A stretch of DNA of 64,000 bases from Chitinophaga parva. GTDB taxonomy: Bacteria; Bacteroidota; Bacteroidia; Chitinophagales; Chitinophagaceae. The stretch lies in NCBI RefSeq assembly GCF_003071345.1, contig NZ_QCYK01000001.1:1550001-1614000 (forward strand). Direction: 5' to 3'. Position 1 is the stretch's first letter. Every line of letters starts with the position of its first letter. Shown in pieces: positions 17,098-27,278 of this stretch. The notes beneath the pieces were generated by a model, which was not told where the DNA came from, did not search any database, and was given only the letters and a program-made list of their open reading frames with translations. Both the position numbers and the translations under genes were made by a program.

Positions 17098-17556
17098 ATG
17101 ACCGGGTACATTTTTTTTAAGCGTATTTTAATGGTGCTGGCGCTGCTGGTAGTATTGATACTGCTGCGCATTATGGTGGATAACCAGCTGGTATACCGGC
17201 AGCTGGCCTTTCTGTCTATGGGGCTTGCCGTGCTGGCGGTGCTGCGTTATACCCTGCTGGCACCGGCTATGGAGGCGGTCAATATCGACTTTGGGCAGGA
17301 GATCGTGGCGGTATCTGAAAAGTCGCTGCTGCGGCGCAGGGAGTGGGCCGTGGATTTTGCCCAACTGGAGTTCCGCTGGAATCCTGCCAGCAATGAACTG
17401 TGGCTGGAAGGCGGGGGGCACCAGCCCCGGATACTGGATACCGGCCAGGGTTTTACGGCCGCCCAGCTGGAGGCCATGCATACTACGCTGCAAATGATAA
17501 AAGCGCAATATCACTACCCGGAAAATGGGGAAAACGAATCCGGACAGGGACGCTGA
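17098..17556 (+). CDS. Membrane protein of unknown function
   Basis: A 152-aa protein with two hydrophobic segments (about residues 6-26 and 36-56) and a cytoplasmic C-terminal domain of about 90 residues that resembles a small PH-like fold by its alternating beta pattern (VNIDFGQEIVAVSEKS, ELWLEGGGHQPRIL). The ATG at 17098 (MTGYIFFKR) is preferred to a non-ATG extension from 17038. The function is unknown; the next gene starts 44 bp downstream. Confidence 0.6.
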   Translation: MTGYIFFKRILMVLALLVVLILLRIMVDNQLVYRQLAFLSMGLAVLAVLRYTLLAPAMEAVNIDFGQEIVAVSEKSLLRRREWAVDFAQLEFRWNPASNELWLEGGGHQPRILDTGQGFTAAQLEAMHTTLQMIKAQYHYPENGENESGQGR

Positions 17557-17600
17557 GATATTGTACATTTGCCCGCAACCCATTAAAAAGAACATCCTAT

Positions 17601-18077
17601 ATGCAGCTGCCACAACTATCCCGTGCTGAATTAAAGAACCTGCTGGGCAAGGATAACGGAGACGGCGTGAATGTAAACCGCATCATGCTGAGCTTTATGG
17701 ACTTTGACTATGACCCGGACCTCATCAGCCAGCAACTGGACCTGCAGCCTACGGGTACCGGCGTGGCGGGAGAGCCCATTCCCGGGCCGCCCGGCGCCCC
17801 CCAGCAACTGCAGGACTTTACTTTCTGGAAATACGAGTGGTATGTGCGCACCAATGATTTCATCGGCGACCTGCTGGATGCCTTTATGAAGGAGGTGATC
17901 CTGCCCCGCCTGGACGAGCTGGAGGCCATTTCCGTGAATGCGGAAACGACCCTTTCCATTACCCAGTATTACCATGATGGGAACAATCCCAACCTTCATC
18001 TCACCCGGGATACGCTGAAAGTTTTGCAGCGAATGAACGCCGCCATAGACCTGGATATTTACTGCCTGGCAGAATAG
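17601..18077 (+). CDS. DUF4279-like protein
   Basis: A 158-aa cytoplasmic protein. The pattern DPDLISQQLDLQPT followed by a Trp-containing FTFWKYEWYVRT and a central helix matches the DUF4279 family, whose members often accompany immunity or contact-dependent gene clusters elsewhere, though none is seen here. The start at the ATG 17601 (MQLPQLSRAE) is used; an in-frame extension upstream lies inside the preceding gene. Function unknown. Confidence 0.65.
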   Translation: MQLPQLSRAELKNLLGKDNGDGVNVNRIMLSFMDFDYDPDLISQQLDLQPTGTGVAGEPIPGPPGAPQQLQDFTFWKYEWYVRTNDFIGDLLDAFMKEVILPRLDELEAISVNAETTLSITQYYHDGNNPNLHLTRDTLKVLQRMNAAIDLDIYCLAE

Positions 18078-18132
18078 GTATTAAAATAGCATTAAGGCCG
18101 ATGGGTTAATAAATTAAGGGAATTTAAAATAT

Positions 18133-18162
18133 AAGGCCGGGGCTTTCCATAGCCCCGGCCTT
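18133..18162 (+). terminator. Hairpin after the DUF4279 gene
   Basis: Perfect 12-bp GC-rich arms (AAGGCCGGGGCT and complement) with a 6-nt loop, 55 bp after the stop at 18077. There is no T-run, so it may act with a factor or as an mRNA end barrier. Confidence 0.55.
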
Positions 18163-18210
18163 ACCATTAATATATGTACCAAAGCGCCCACAATCCTTTT
18201 CGTTGGGCTT

Positions 18211-18239
18211 TTGATTGTGGATATTTTGCCTTACTTTTG
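18211..18239 (+). promoter_or_regulatory. Promoter of atpDC
   Basis: TTG, 18 bp spacer, TACTTTTG (18232-18239) fits the Bacteroidota -33/-7 pattern with a spacer one base short. It gives a leader of about 40 nt before atpD. Confidence 0.6.
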
Positions 18240-18264
18240 CGCCAAATTTTAGAACGCTACTTAA

Positions 18265-19785
<1,521 letters not shown>

Positions 19786-19806
19786 TCATCTTTCTAAACT
19801 CAATAC

Positions 19807-20052
19807 ATGCAATTAGAAGTATTAACACCCGAGAAGAAACTGTACACTGGTGAAGTGTATGGGGTACAGCTGCCGGGTATAGACGGTTCTTTCGAGATCC
19901 TCGATAAGCACGCGCCCCTGATTGCGGCCCTGGGCAAAGGAAAGATGAAAGTATTGACCGATAAGAACAATGCTGAATTCTTCACCATCGCCGGTGGCTT
20001 CGTGGAAATGCTTAACAACACTGCCACGGTGCTGATCGAAGGCGCTGAATAA
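19807..20052 (+). CDS. atpC: F1F0 ATP synthase subunit epsilon, short form
   Basis: An 81-aa epsilon subunit containing only the N-terminal beta-sandwich (LEVLTPEKKLYTGEVYGVQLP through FVEMLNNTATVL). The C-terminal two-helix domain that inhibits ATP hydrolysis in the usual 130-140 aa protein is absent; this short form is common in Bacteroidota. The stop is followed by a strong terminator, so the shortness is not an assembly break. Confidence 0.93.
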   Translation: MQLEVLTPEKKLYTGEVYGVQLPGIDGSFEILDKHAPLIAALGKGKMKVLTDKNNAEFFTIAGGFVEMLNNTATVLIEGAE

Positions 20053-20090
20053 ACAGGATATACTGCCGTAACAACGGCATAAAATAAAGT

Positions 20091-20120
20091 GGCCGGGTAA
20101 GAATACCCGGCCTTTTTTTT
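20091..20120 (+). terminator. Strong terminator of atpDC
   Basis: 9-bp GC-rich arms GGCCGGGTA/TACCCGGCC, 4-nt loop, then eight T; 38 bp after atpC. Confidence 0.9.
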
Positions 20121-20607
20121 GTCCTAACTATTCCAATCTATGACCCTGTTTGGTGCCGGTAAGAATACTGGCCGGGATTACCAACTAGTAATTCATTTCC
20201 TTTGCCAGCACCCGGCATCAAAAGAGATGCAAGGCTTATGGCCGGCATTGGAGCATGAACAACTGTTCCTAAAAAATTAAATGAGTTACCACCACCTGCT
20301 CACGGTTACGGATATACGAAAAAGACAGCGAACAAGCCTTGGCAATGTCAGTAAGATTCGGTTTACGGGATGTAGATCGGAGGGACATATTTATAGTAGG
20401 TGTATAGGTGTTTAGTATGGTTTAAGCCGATTTTTTTCATAGGTATTTAAGTAACAATTACTTATTTCATTGTTTAATACAATGACCACACATCACCCGG
20501 GTTAACACAACAGATATCCTGAACTGCCTCAGTATTTCGATCAGCAATATATGGAGAATAAATCAGATATTAAAAATAATATCTATGTTTTGATGTGAAG
20601 GGGTGGG
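20121..20607. other. Gene-poor spacer after atpC
   Basis: Nearly 490 bp without a confident gene. It contains a 39-codon minus-strand frame with an HTH-like look (20269-20388) and a 44-codon plus-strand frame from 20281 on the opposite strand of the same segment. Both are unsupported by flanking signals. Confidence 0.5.
20269..20388 (-). pseudogene. Possible remnant of a helix-turn-helix gene
   Basis: A 39-codon minus-strand frame includes NLTDIAKACSLSFSYI, reminiscent of the first helices of LacI- or AraC-type DNA-binding domains, then stops. No further HTH-gene sequence follows in other frames that I could see. It may be a decayed fragment or chance. Confidence 0.2.
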
Positions 20608-21162
20608 TTAGTTGAGCGAAGGGTCTATGGGGAAATTGGCCATTATGGCGAAATCGCGGCCCAGGCTGCGAAGGGAAGACTTCCAGATTTCCTGCTCTGC
20701 CTCCTTAAAAATAAGCCGGGGGCTGGCCTCGGAAACGATCCAGGATTTTTCCTTCAGCTCCGCCTGCAACTGGCCGGAGCTCCAGCCGGAATAGCCAATG
20801 AAGAACTTGATCTTGCGTACATCCAGCTGGCCGCTGTTCATGAGCGCTACTACCTGGTCAAACCGGCCGCCCCAGTAAATGCCGGGCAGCAACTGCATGC
20901 TGCCTTCAATGAGATGGGGCAGCTCGTGCACAAAATGAATGGTGTCCAGCTGCACAGGGCCGCCAAAATATACGGGGATATTGGGTTGGATAATGTCGGG
21001 TACCAGGTCGTTAAGTGTTTGATCATAGAGCTTGTTGATGACAAAGCCAAAGCTGCCCTGTTCTTCCTGGTGCTCACATAACAGCACTACGGAACGGGCA
21101 AAGTTAGGGTCCTTCAGGAAAGGGTCCGCTATCAGCAAGGTGCCAGGCATCAGGTTACTCAT
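20608..21162 (-). CDS. yqgE: YqgE/AlgH family protein (UPF0301)
   Basis: A 184-aa protein of the YqgE/AlgH family: LMPGTLLIADPFLKDPNFAR at the N-terminus, VVLLCEH, GFVINKLYDQTLNDL, then YFGGPVQLDTIHFVH and FIGYSGWSSGQLQ. Function is unresolved; it is a widespread cytoplasmic fold. The frame is open to 21189, but that upstream TTG lies inside a -7 promoter box, so transcription begins after it and the ATG at 21162 must be the start. Confidence 0.9.
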   Translation of the reverse strand: MSNLMPGTLLIADPFLKDPNFARSVVLLCEHQEEQGSFGFVINKLYDQTLNDLVPDIIQPNIPVYFGGPVQLDTIHFVHELPHLIEGSMQLLPGIYWGGRFDQVVALMNSGQLDVRKIKFFIGYSGWSSGQLQAELKEKSWIVSEASPRLIFKEAEQEIWKSSLRSLGRDFAIMANFPIDPSLN

Positions 21163-21186
21163 ATCAAACAGTTTTATCGCCTTAAC

Positions 21187-21217
21187 CAAATATAACCAAT
21201 TGAGATAAAGATAGCAA
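21187..21217 (-). promoter_or_regulatory. Promoter of yqgE
   Basis: Minus strand TTG, 20 bp spacer, TATATTTG (21187-21194): a full consensus Bacteroidota promoter. It decides the yqgE start by excluding the upstream TTG codon. Confidence 0.75.
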
Positions 21218-21339
21218 TGCGGGAAGGATAAATTTTTGGAAGGGGAAGAAAGGAGATCTTGGAAGGAGGATGAAGGAGACCGGCGTCCGGTGGCATTTTC
21301 CGGTGGTAGATTTCCGGGCCCTCCCCGAGCGGAATGGGC

Positions 21340-21480
21340 ACAAAAAAAGGAGGCTAGAAAACCTCCTTACCATTTTATCAACCAAAATCTAAATCGCTTA
21401 TGGATGTGATCCATATCGATGTATGTAGAGTCTTTAAGATCGTTTGTTGTGTAAAAAGAAACAAATTCCGTTCCAGATTA
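21340..21480 (-). ncRNA. Predicted small transcript, about 140 nt
   Basis: A stand-alone minus-strand unit in the 532-bp spacer 21163-21694. A TAACTTTG box at 21487-21494 (with a TTG 22 bp further upstream) predicts a start near 21480, and a terminator with seven-T tail ends it near 21340. Inside is a 15-codon ORF (21367-21414) ending immediately before the terminator, encoding the basic peptide MDHIHKRFRFWLIKW without a clear ribosome site. It could be a regulatory RNA or a tiny-protein mRNA. Confidence 0.5.
21347..21368 (-). terminator. Terminator of the small transcript
   Basis: 7-bp arms AAGGAGG/CCTCCTT, 8-nt loop, followed on the minus strand by seven T. No annotated minus-strand gene lies upstream of it, so it implies a transcript arising within the spacer. 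Confidence 0.75.
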
Positions 21481-21694
21481 CAGGGACAAAGTTAAGCATA
21501 GAACCAATACAAAGAACAAAATCATCAAGTTAAACTTACGTTAAAGTGGTGCTTTATTGCAGGGATAGCTATTGCAGGCACTTTGCTATGCTTAATTTTA
21601 CATTACAAATGGCCTGAAACAATGGCGAACGGCAGTTTTAGCGCTAAATTAGGCCGTCAAAAAAAAGTGGCGCCGCCCTGAAAAAAATCTATAA

Positions 21695-23083
21695 ATGTTA
21701 CCATTAAGAAAAACATTTCCCATCATCCTGGTGATGATGTCTATGTCGCTGTTGGGGATTATCCTCATACAGGTGAATTGGATCACCAATGCGGCCCACA
21801 TACAAAAGGAAAAAATAGAACAGCGCTATGAAGATGTGGCAAACAACGTAAAGGACACTTTGATGCTGCGCCAATACAACTTCCCGGAGATCAGCATCGG
21901 CTCCAGCCGTACGGTGATAGGGCGGAGCGGTCTTTCCATGGACAGCTACCTGATGAACAGTATGAACTTTAAGCCCATTACAGCCAAATTCACGGCGCGG
22001 GAAGTACATGGTATCATTGCCCGGGCACTGGACCGCGCCAAGCTGGATTCATCGTCCTTTGATTTTAATGTAATGAGCAAAACCGTTACCGGTGAGGCTT
22101 ACAGCTCCCTGCATACGCTCAACTTTGAATACAGCTGGCATGATGCCATGGACAGTTCTTCCCAGAACCGGGGTAACTACAATGTGCAGATACGCCCGCT
22201 CACAGCCGATGTAACCGCGCTGGGCGCACAATCTGAATTGTTGTTCATCATCTTCAGCAACGCGCATTACGACCAGATCATGATCCTCCGTTCACTGGGC
22301 TGGATGATCATTGGCAGCATTGCATTCACCATCATTATCATCTCTGCGTTTGGCCTCACCATACAGGCCATGTTGAACCAGAAGAAGATCTCCGAGATCA
22401 AATCGGACTTCATCAACAACATGACGCATGAACTGAAAACCCCGTTGGCCACCATTTCCCTGGCGGTGGACGCCATCGGTAATGAAAAGGTGATGAGTAA
22501 CCGGGAAAAGATCAGCTACTTCTCCGGCATTATCAAGGAAGAGAACAAACGCATGAACAAGCAGGTGGAAAGTATCCTGCAATCTGCACTGATAGAAAAG
22601 AACGAGATCACGCTGAACCTGCAGCCCATTGATGTGCACCAGGTAATACAATCCACCGTGGATAACCTGCAACTGCAACTGGCCAATAAAGACGCCAAGG
22701 TAGAACTGCAACTGGATGCCGTGCAGCCCGTGATCAAAGCGGATGAAGTGCATTTCTCCAATGTGATCTTTAACCTGCTGGACAATGCCATCAAGTATTC
22801 CCGCCAGCAACTGGATATTAAGATCAGCACTTTCAATACCCGCAAAACCGTGGTGATCAGTATCTCGGACAATGGTATCGGGATGAGCCGCGATACAGTA
22901 TCCCGTATCTTTGAAAAATTCTACCGCGCCCACACCGGCAACGTGCACAATGTAAAAGGCTTTGGCCTGGGCCTTTCTTATGTGAAGGCCATCATTGACG
23001 CGCACCATGGCAAGATCCGTGTAGAAAGCACCCTGGGCAAGGGCAGTAAGTTCACCATGGAATTTCCCCAGCAGGAGAGTTAG
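21695..23083 (+). CDS. Membrane sensor histidine kinase
   Basis: A 462-aa class I sensor kinase. Two membrane segments (about 8-30 and 200-225) enclose an extracytoplasmic sensor region of about 165 aa without a recognised fold. The phospho-acceptor is H245 in FINNMTHELKTPLA; N-box around N364 (FNLLDNAIKYS), G1 SDNGIGM near 391 and G2 KGFGLGLSYV near 421 complete the ATPase. No response regulator is adjacent, so it is an orphan locally. A ThiF-like gene starts 20 bp downstream and is probably co-transcribed. Confidence 0.93.
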   Translation: MLPLRKTFPIILVMMSMSLLGIILIQVNWITNAAHIQKEKIEQRYEDVANNVKDTLMLRQYNFPEISIGSSRTVIGRSGLSMDSYLMNSMNFKPITAKFTAREVHGIIARALDRAKLDSSSFDFNVMSKTVTGEAYSSLHTLNFEYSWHDAMDSSSQNRGNYNVQIRPLTADVTALGAQSELLFIIFSNAHYDQIMILRSLGWMIIGSIAFTIIIISAFGLTIQAMLNQKKISEIKSDFINNMTHELKTPLATISLAVDAIGNEKVMSNREKISYFSGIIKEENKRMNKQVESILQSALIEKNEITLNLQPIDVHQVIQSTVDNLQLQLANKDAKVELQLDAVQPVIKADEVHFSNVIFNLLDNAIKYSRQQLDIKISTFNTRKTVVISISDNGIGMSRDTVSRIFEKFYRAHTGNVHNVKGFGLGLSYVKAIIDAHHGKIRVESTLGKGSKFTMEFPQQES

Positions 23084-23103
23084 CAAGATCATAAAACAAG
23101 CAC

Positions 23104-23907
23104 ATGGCATTGACCGAAAAAGAAATAGCAAGATTGAAACATCCCATTGCCGTACCTGGCATGGGCCTGGATGTACAGGAAACCCTCAAGAAAGCAAACA
23201 TACTCGTGGTAGGCGCAGGTGGCCTGGGATGCCCGGTGCTGCAATATCTGAGCCTGTCTGGCATAGGCGTGATCGGGATTGCCGATTATGGCGTGATCCT
23301 GGAAGAAGACATGCACCGCCAGCCCATTTTCCAGATGCAGGACCTGCGGAAACACAAGGCCAAGATGGCCTCCAGCCGCCTGTGGGCCAATAATCCCTGG
23401 ACCAAGCATTACCCGATATTAGTGCAGGTGAAACCAGCGAACGTGCTGCAATTGCTGCAGGGCTTTGACCTGGTGATAGACTGCTCCCAACACATCCCCA
23501 CCCACCTGGTGGTGAACGATGCCTGCGTGCAGCAAGGCGTGCCTTTTATTACCGGCGAAGTGCACAACTGGGTATCATGGTTTGGGGGCTTTAACCTGCC
23601 CGATGGCAAGGGTGGCCGCACGGCTTCTTACCGCTGCGCGGCAGCTCTCATAGACAGTTACCGGAACTATGATGCCGGCGCCCTGGGCACTACCCATGGC
23701 CTCACCGGTCTGGCCATCGTGAATGAGGTGATCAAATACCTGGCCGGTGTGCCCGGGGGCCTGGCCGGAAAGCTGTACAAGCATGATTATCTGCATAACA
23801 CGATCGAAGCAAAGCAACTCGCGCCGGATGCCGCTGTATTGGCCGCAACCACGCTGCTTACAGCGGAAGATTATGGGCTGGAGATCGTGCCGGATGTGGA
23901 GGATTAA
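23104..23907 (+). CDS. ThiF/MoeB/HesA-like E1 fold protein without catalytic cysteine
   Basis: A 267-aa E1-like adenylation-domain protein. The ATP loop GAGGLG is at 37-42, the Arg of the HRQ motif is R72 and the Mg-binding Asp is D126. The catalytic Cys of MoeB (in CAEAGVLG) aligns with Asn188 here (NYDAGALG), and the four zinc cysteines of MoeB/ThiF are missing. It may still adenylate a small sulfur-carrier protein but cannot form the usual acyl-disulfide or thioester. No ThiS/MoaD-like gene is in the window. It follows a histidine kinase by 20 bp. Residual function could be binding or regulation. Confidence 0.8.
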   Translation: MALTEKEIARLKHPIAVPGMGLDVQETLKKANILVVGAGGLGCPVLQYLSLSGIGVIGIADYGVILEEDMHRQPIFQMQDLRKHKAKMASSRLWANNPWTKHYPILVQVKPANVLQLLQGFDLVIDCSQHIPTHLVVNDACVQQGVPFITGEVHNWVSWFGGFNLPDGKGGRTASYRCAAALIDSYRNYDAGALGTTHGLTGLAIVNEVIKYLAGVPGGLAGKLYKHDYLHNTIEAKQLAPDAAVLAATTLLTAEDYGLEIVPDVED

Positions 23908-23929
23908 TACAAAGGAACCCATTAAAACA

Positions 23930-23982
23930 AAAAGACCAATTTTCACATCCGGCAGGGATTGAAAATTGGTCTCTGTTATTTT
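23930..23982 (+). repeat. Dispersed hairpin repeat, copy 1
   Basis: AGACCAATTTTCA (23933-23945) pairs perfectly over 13 bp with its complement at 23960-23972; the 14-nt loop carries ATCC and CAGGG. The flanks AAAA before and TGTTATTTT after are shared with copy 2 at 29695-29746. It sits 22 bp after the ThiF-like stop and also before the convergent LD-carboxypeptidase gene end. Confidence 0.75.
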
Positions 23983-24029
23983 CGGGAAATTGAATCCGGA
24001 GCCTGGAAATTCCCTGGCGCCGGAACTTG

Positions 24030-24944
24030 TTATTTGGAAAGTTCCTTCAGGGACGATTGTTTCCCATTCACCTTCAGCTCATACGGGACCCCCAGTTTCA
24101 GCGTGTAGTTTTCCACCTGGTGGCCTACGGGAAAACCATAGGCTACGGGGAAACCATAGTCTTCCACGATGTGGTGGATGATCTCGTATTCCGTTTCGCC
24201 AAACGGCGTGGTGGTTTCCTTGCCCTGCACAAAAGCGCCTACTACCAGGCCCGCCAGTTTTTCCAGCCAGCCGGCCCGTTTCAGGTTGTACATCATGCGG
24301 TCCACATGGTAGCGGTATTCGCCAATGTCTTCCAGCACCAGGATCTTACCCTTGGTATTGATCTGGGACTTGGTACCACTCAGGTTGGCCAGGATGCTCA
24401 GGTTACCGCCCACCAGGATGCCGGTGGCAGCGCCTTCCCGGTCCATGGCGTGGGGCTCAAAGTTAAATTTGCCGGCCTTGCCTTTGAGTGCCTGCTGGAG
24501 GCTTTGCACGTATTTGTTCGCATGGGTTTCTTCGGTAATGCCGCCTGCCATCACGGAGTGCAGGGTGGGGATGCCCAGCCGCTGGTGCACGTGGGCATGT
24601 AGCACGGTGATGTCGCTATAACCGCAGAGCCACTTGGGGTGCTTGCGGAAGCGGGTCCAGTCCAGCTGGTCCAGGATGCAGATGGTGCCGTAGCCACCCC
24701 GTCCAAACAGGATGGCCTTGATGTCCCTGTCGTCCAGCATGTCCTGCAGCTCTTCCTGCCGCAGTTCGTCCGGAGCGGAGAAATTATGGAAGCCGGTGCC
24801 CACGGTAATGCCCATTTGCACGCGGTAACCCCAGCCGGTCAACACGTTAGCTGCATAATCCGCTGCGGCCTGCTCCATCTTGCTACCCGGGCAGGTAATG
24901 CCTATCAGGTCGCCTTTCTTGAGATATGCTGGTATTTTTATCAT
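24030..24944 (-). CDS. LD-carboxypeptidase, peptidase family S66
   Basis: A 304-aa serine peptidase of the LdcA type that trims murein tetrapeptides during peptidoglycan recycling; it can alternatively be a microcin-C-resistance homologue. The nucleophile is in GYSDIT near residue 110, the Glu in LEDIGE near residue 205 and the His in GFPVGH near residue 276, i.e. the S66 triad. No signal peptide, so cytoplasmic. The frame is open to 25040, but the ATG at 24944 (MIKIPAYLKKG) is the family start. Divergent from metG with a 97-bp spacer. Confidence 0.9.
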   Translation of the reverse strand: MIKIPAYLKKGDLIGITCPGSKMEQAAADYAANVLTGWGYRVQMGITVGTGFHNFSAPDELRQEELQDMLDDRDIKAILFGRGGYGTICILDQLDWTRFRKHPKWLCGYSDITVLHAHVHQRLGIPTLHSVMAGGITEETHANKYVQSLQQALKGKAGKFNFEPHAMDREGAATGILVGGNLSILANLSGTKSQINTKGKILVLEDIGEYRYHVDRMMYNLKRAGWLEKLAGLVVGAFVQGKETTTPFGETEYEIIHHIVEDYGFPVAYGFPVGHQVENYTLKLGVPYELKVNGKQSSLKELSK

Positions 24945-25041
24945 TGTCCTTTGATTATCTTTGTTGTCCTTCGGGCTAAGTTGATGAATAGTTTTGTTTA
25001 TTCCAAATCGGCCTTGCCTCCGGACAATTTTTAGTTGCATT

Positions 25042-27135
25042 ATGGAAAAGATCAGTAGATACTTAGTGACCGCCGCCCTGCCTTACGCCAATGGTCCCGT
25101 TCACATCGGGCACCTGGCGGGCTGCTACCTCCCGGCGGATATTTACGTGCGTTACCTGCGGGCGCGGAAAGCGGATGTGAAATTCGTTTCCGGCACCGAT
25201 GAGCACGGGGTTCCCATTAACATCAAAGCGATGCAGGAAAATGTATCGCCCCAGGATATTGTTGACAAATACCATCGCATCATCGGCGACAGCTTTGCCG
25301 CCATGGATATTTCCTTCGACATCTTTGCCCGTACCTCCAGCCCTGTGCATCACAAAACAGCGGCAGACTTTTTCAAAAACATGTACGACAAAGGCCTGTT
25401 TGAAGAAAAAGAGACCGAACAGTTTTACGACCCGGAAAAGCAGACTTTCCTGGCAGACCGTTACATCGTAGGTACCTGCCCCATATGCGGCAATGAGCGC
25501 GCTTATGGCGACCAGTGCGAGCGTTGTGGCACTTCCCTCAGCCCGGAAGAACTGATCAATCCCCGCTCGTCCCTCAGCGATGCTGTGCCGGTGAAAAAGA
25601 AAACCAAGCACTGGTACATGCCGCTGCAGCATTATGAGCCCTGGTTAAAAGAATGGCTCATTGAAGGGCACAAAGAATGGAAGCCCAACGTATATGGCCA
25701 GTGCAAAAGCTGGCTGGATAATGGTTTGCACAGCCGCGCCATGACGCGCGACAGCAACTGGGGCATTAAAGTACCCCTGCCCGATGCAGCAGGCAAGGTG
25801 CTGTATGTGTGGTTTGATGCACCTATTGGCTATATCTCCGCCACCAAGGAACTGACCGAACAATGGGCTGATTACTGGTGCAAGGAAGACACCAAACTGG
25901 TGCACTTCATTGGTAAGGATAACATCGTATTCCACTGCATTATTTTCCCCAGCATGCTGCATGGCCACGGTGGCTTTGTAGTGCCGGAAAATGTACCCGC
26001 CAATGAATTCCTCAACATTGAAGGCCAGAAAGTATCCACCTCCCGCAACTGGGCCGTGTGGGTGCATGAGTACGTGGAAGACTTCCCCGGGCAGCAGGAC
26101 GTGCTGCGCTACGTGCTGGCCGCCAACGCCCCGGAAACAAAAGACAACGATTTTACCTGGAAAGAGTTCCAGGACCGCAATAACAGTGAGCTGGTAAGCA
26201 TCTTCGGCAATTTTGTCAACCGTACCATGGTGCTTATGCACAAACTGTGCGGTGGCAAAGTGCCGCCCTTCCATGCAGATGTGCGCGATGACCGCGATGA
26301 CCTGATGCGTGTAATGCTGCAGGAGTCCAAGGCCAGGATCGAGACTGCGCTGGAAACATTCCACTTCCGCGATGCGCTGGCCGAGGTAATGAACGTGGCC
26401 CGCGAAGGCAACAAATACCTGCAGGAAAAAGAGCCGTGGATAAAGGCCAAGACACCGGAACTGCAAGCAGAAAACCAGGCGCTGATCGACAACTGCCTGC
26501 ACATCTGCCTGCAACTGACGGCTAACCTGGCCATCTTCATCAATCCCTTCCTGCCCACTACTGCTAGGAAGATCCTGCACATGCTGAAGCTGGTGGACCG
26601 CGTGCTGGATTGGGAAAATGCCGGCAGCACCAAGCTGGTAAGTGTAGGCTACTCCCTGCGTGCACCGGAGCTGCTCTTTGCCAAAGTGGAAGACGCCCAG
26701 ATTGCACAGCAGATAGAAAAACTGCATACCCGCGCCGCAGCCTCCATGGCGGGTGTGGTGAGTGACGCAGCATCCACAGTTCCCACCACCCCTGCACACG
26801 AGCCGCTGAAGCCGGAGATCCAGTATGATGATTTTGCAAAACTGGACCTGCGCATTGGCACCATTACCCATGCGGAAAAGGTACCGAAGGCAGACAAGCT
26901 GCTGAAACTTACCATAGACCTGGGTTTTGAAACACGCACAGTGGTATCGGGCATTGCAGAACATTTTACACCGGAATCCATTGTAGGCACGCAGGTAACG
27001 GTGGTGGCCAACCTGGCCCCCCGCAAAATGCGCGGCATTGAAAGCCAGGGAATGATCCTGATGGCAGCACACGATGGCAAGCTGGTATTCATGAACGGTG
27101 CAGATACCGTAGCACCGGGATCTTCCATCAGTTAA
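25042..27135 (+). CDS. metG: Methionyl-tRNA synthetase
   Basis: A 698-aa class I synthetase. HIGH at 21-24; zinc knuckle C146, C149, C159, C162; the KMSKS equivalent is KVSTS at 330-334. A C-terminal tRNA-binding OB domain starts near residue 595 (YDDFAKLDLRIGTI), so it is the dimeric long form. An upstream in-frame codon at 24994 exists, but the ATG at 25042 precedes the conserved ISRYLVTAALPYANG. Ends at a strong terminator. Confidence 0.97.
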   Translation: MEKISRYLVTAALPYANGPVHIGHLAGCYLPADIYVRYLRARKADVKFVSGTDEHGVPINIKAMQENVSPQDIVDKYHRIIGDSFAAMDISFDIFARTSSPVHHKTAADFFKNMYDKGLFEEKETEQFYDPEKQTFLADRYIVGTCPICGNERAYGDQCERCGTSLSPEELINPRSSLSDAVPVKKKTKHWYMPLQHYEPWLKEWLIEGHKEWKPNVYGQCKSWLDNGLHSRAMTRDSNWGIKVPLPDAAGKVLYVWFDAPIGYISATKELTEQWADYWCKEDTKLVHFIGKDNIVFHCIIFPSMLHGHGGFVVPENVPANEFLNIEGQKVSTSRNWAVWVHEYVEDFPGQQDVLRYVLAANAPETKDNDFTWKEFQDRNNSELVSIFGNFVNRTMVLMHKLCGGKVPPFHADVRDDRDDLMRVMLQESKARIETALETFHFRDALAEVMNVAREGNKYLQEKEPWIKAKTPELQAENQALIDNCLHICLQLTANLAIFINPFLPTTARKILHMLKLVDRVLDWENAGSTKLVSVGYSLRAPELLFAKVEDAQIAQQIEKLHTRAAASMAGVVSDAASTVPTTPAHEPLKPEIQYDDFAKLDLRIGTITHAEKVPKADKLLKLTIDLGFETRTVVSGIAEHFTPESIVGTQVTVVANLAPRKMRGIESQGMILMAAHDGKLVFMNGADTVAPGSSIS

Positions 27136-27162
27136 ACAGCAATATTCACGTCACTGTATACA

Positions 27163-27193
27163 GGCCGGCGCGTATCCAGCGCCGGCCTTTTTT
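27163..27193 (+). terminator. Terminator of metG
   Basis: 9-bp arms GGCCGGCGC/GCGCCGGCC, 7-nt loop, six T; 27 bp after metG. Confidence 0.9.
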
Positions 27194-27238
27194 CTGTCCG
27201 CCAGTTTTGTGTATAAAAAAGCACTAAATTCAGGGATA

Positions 27239-27246
27239 TATTTTTG
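27239..27246 (+). promoter_or_regulatory. Candidate -7 box for the FadN-type gene
   Basis: TATTTTTG matches TAnnTTTG 32 bp before the ATG at 27279; no TTG at the expected -33 distance. Confidence 0.4.
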
Positions 27247-27278
27247 TTAACGGCTGATCGCTTAAAGTACACGGCTTT

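Noticed and set aside
21163..21189. Nine-residue upstream extension of YqgE
   Set aside because: Its TTG start codon lies within the -7 box TATATTTG, upstream of the predicted transcription start.
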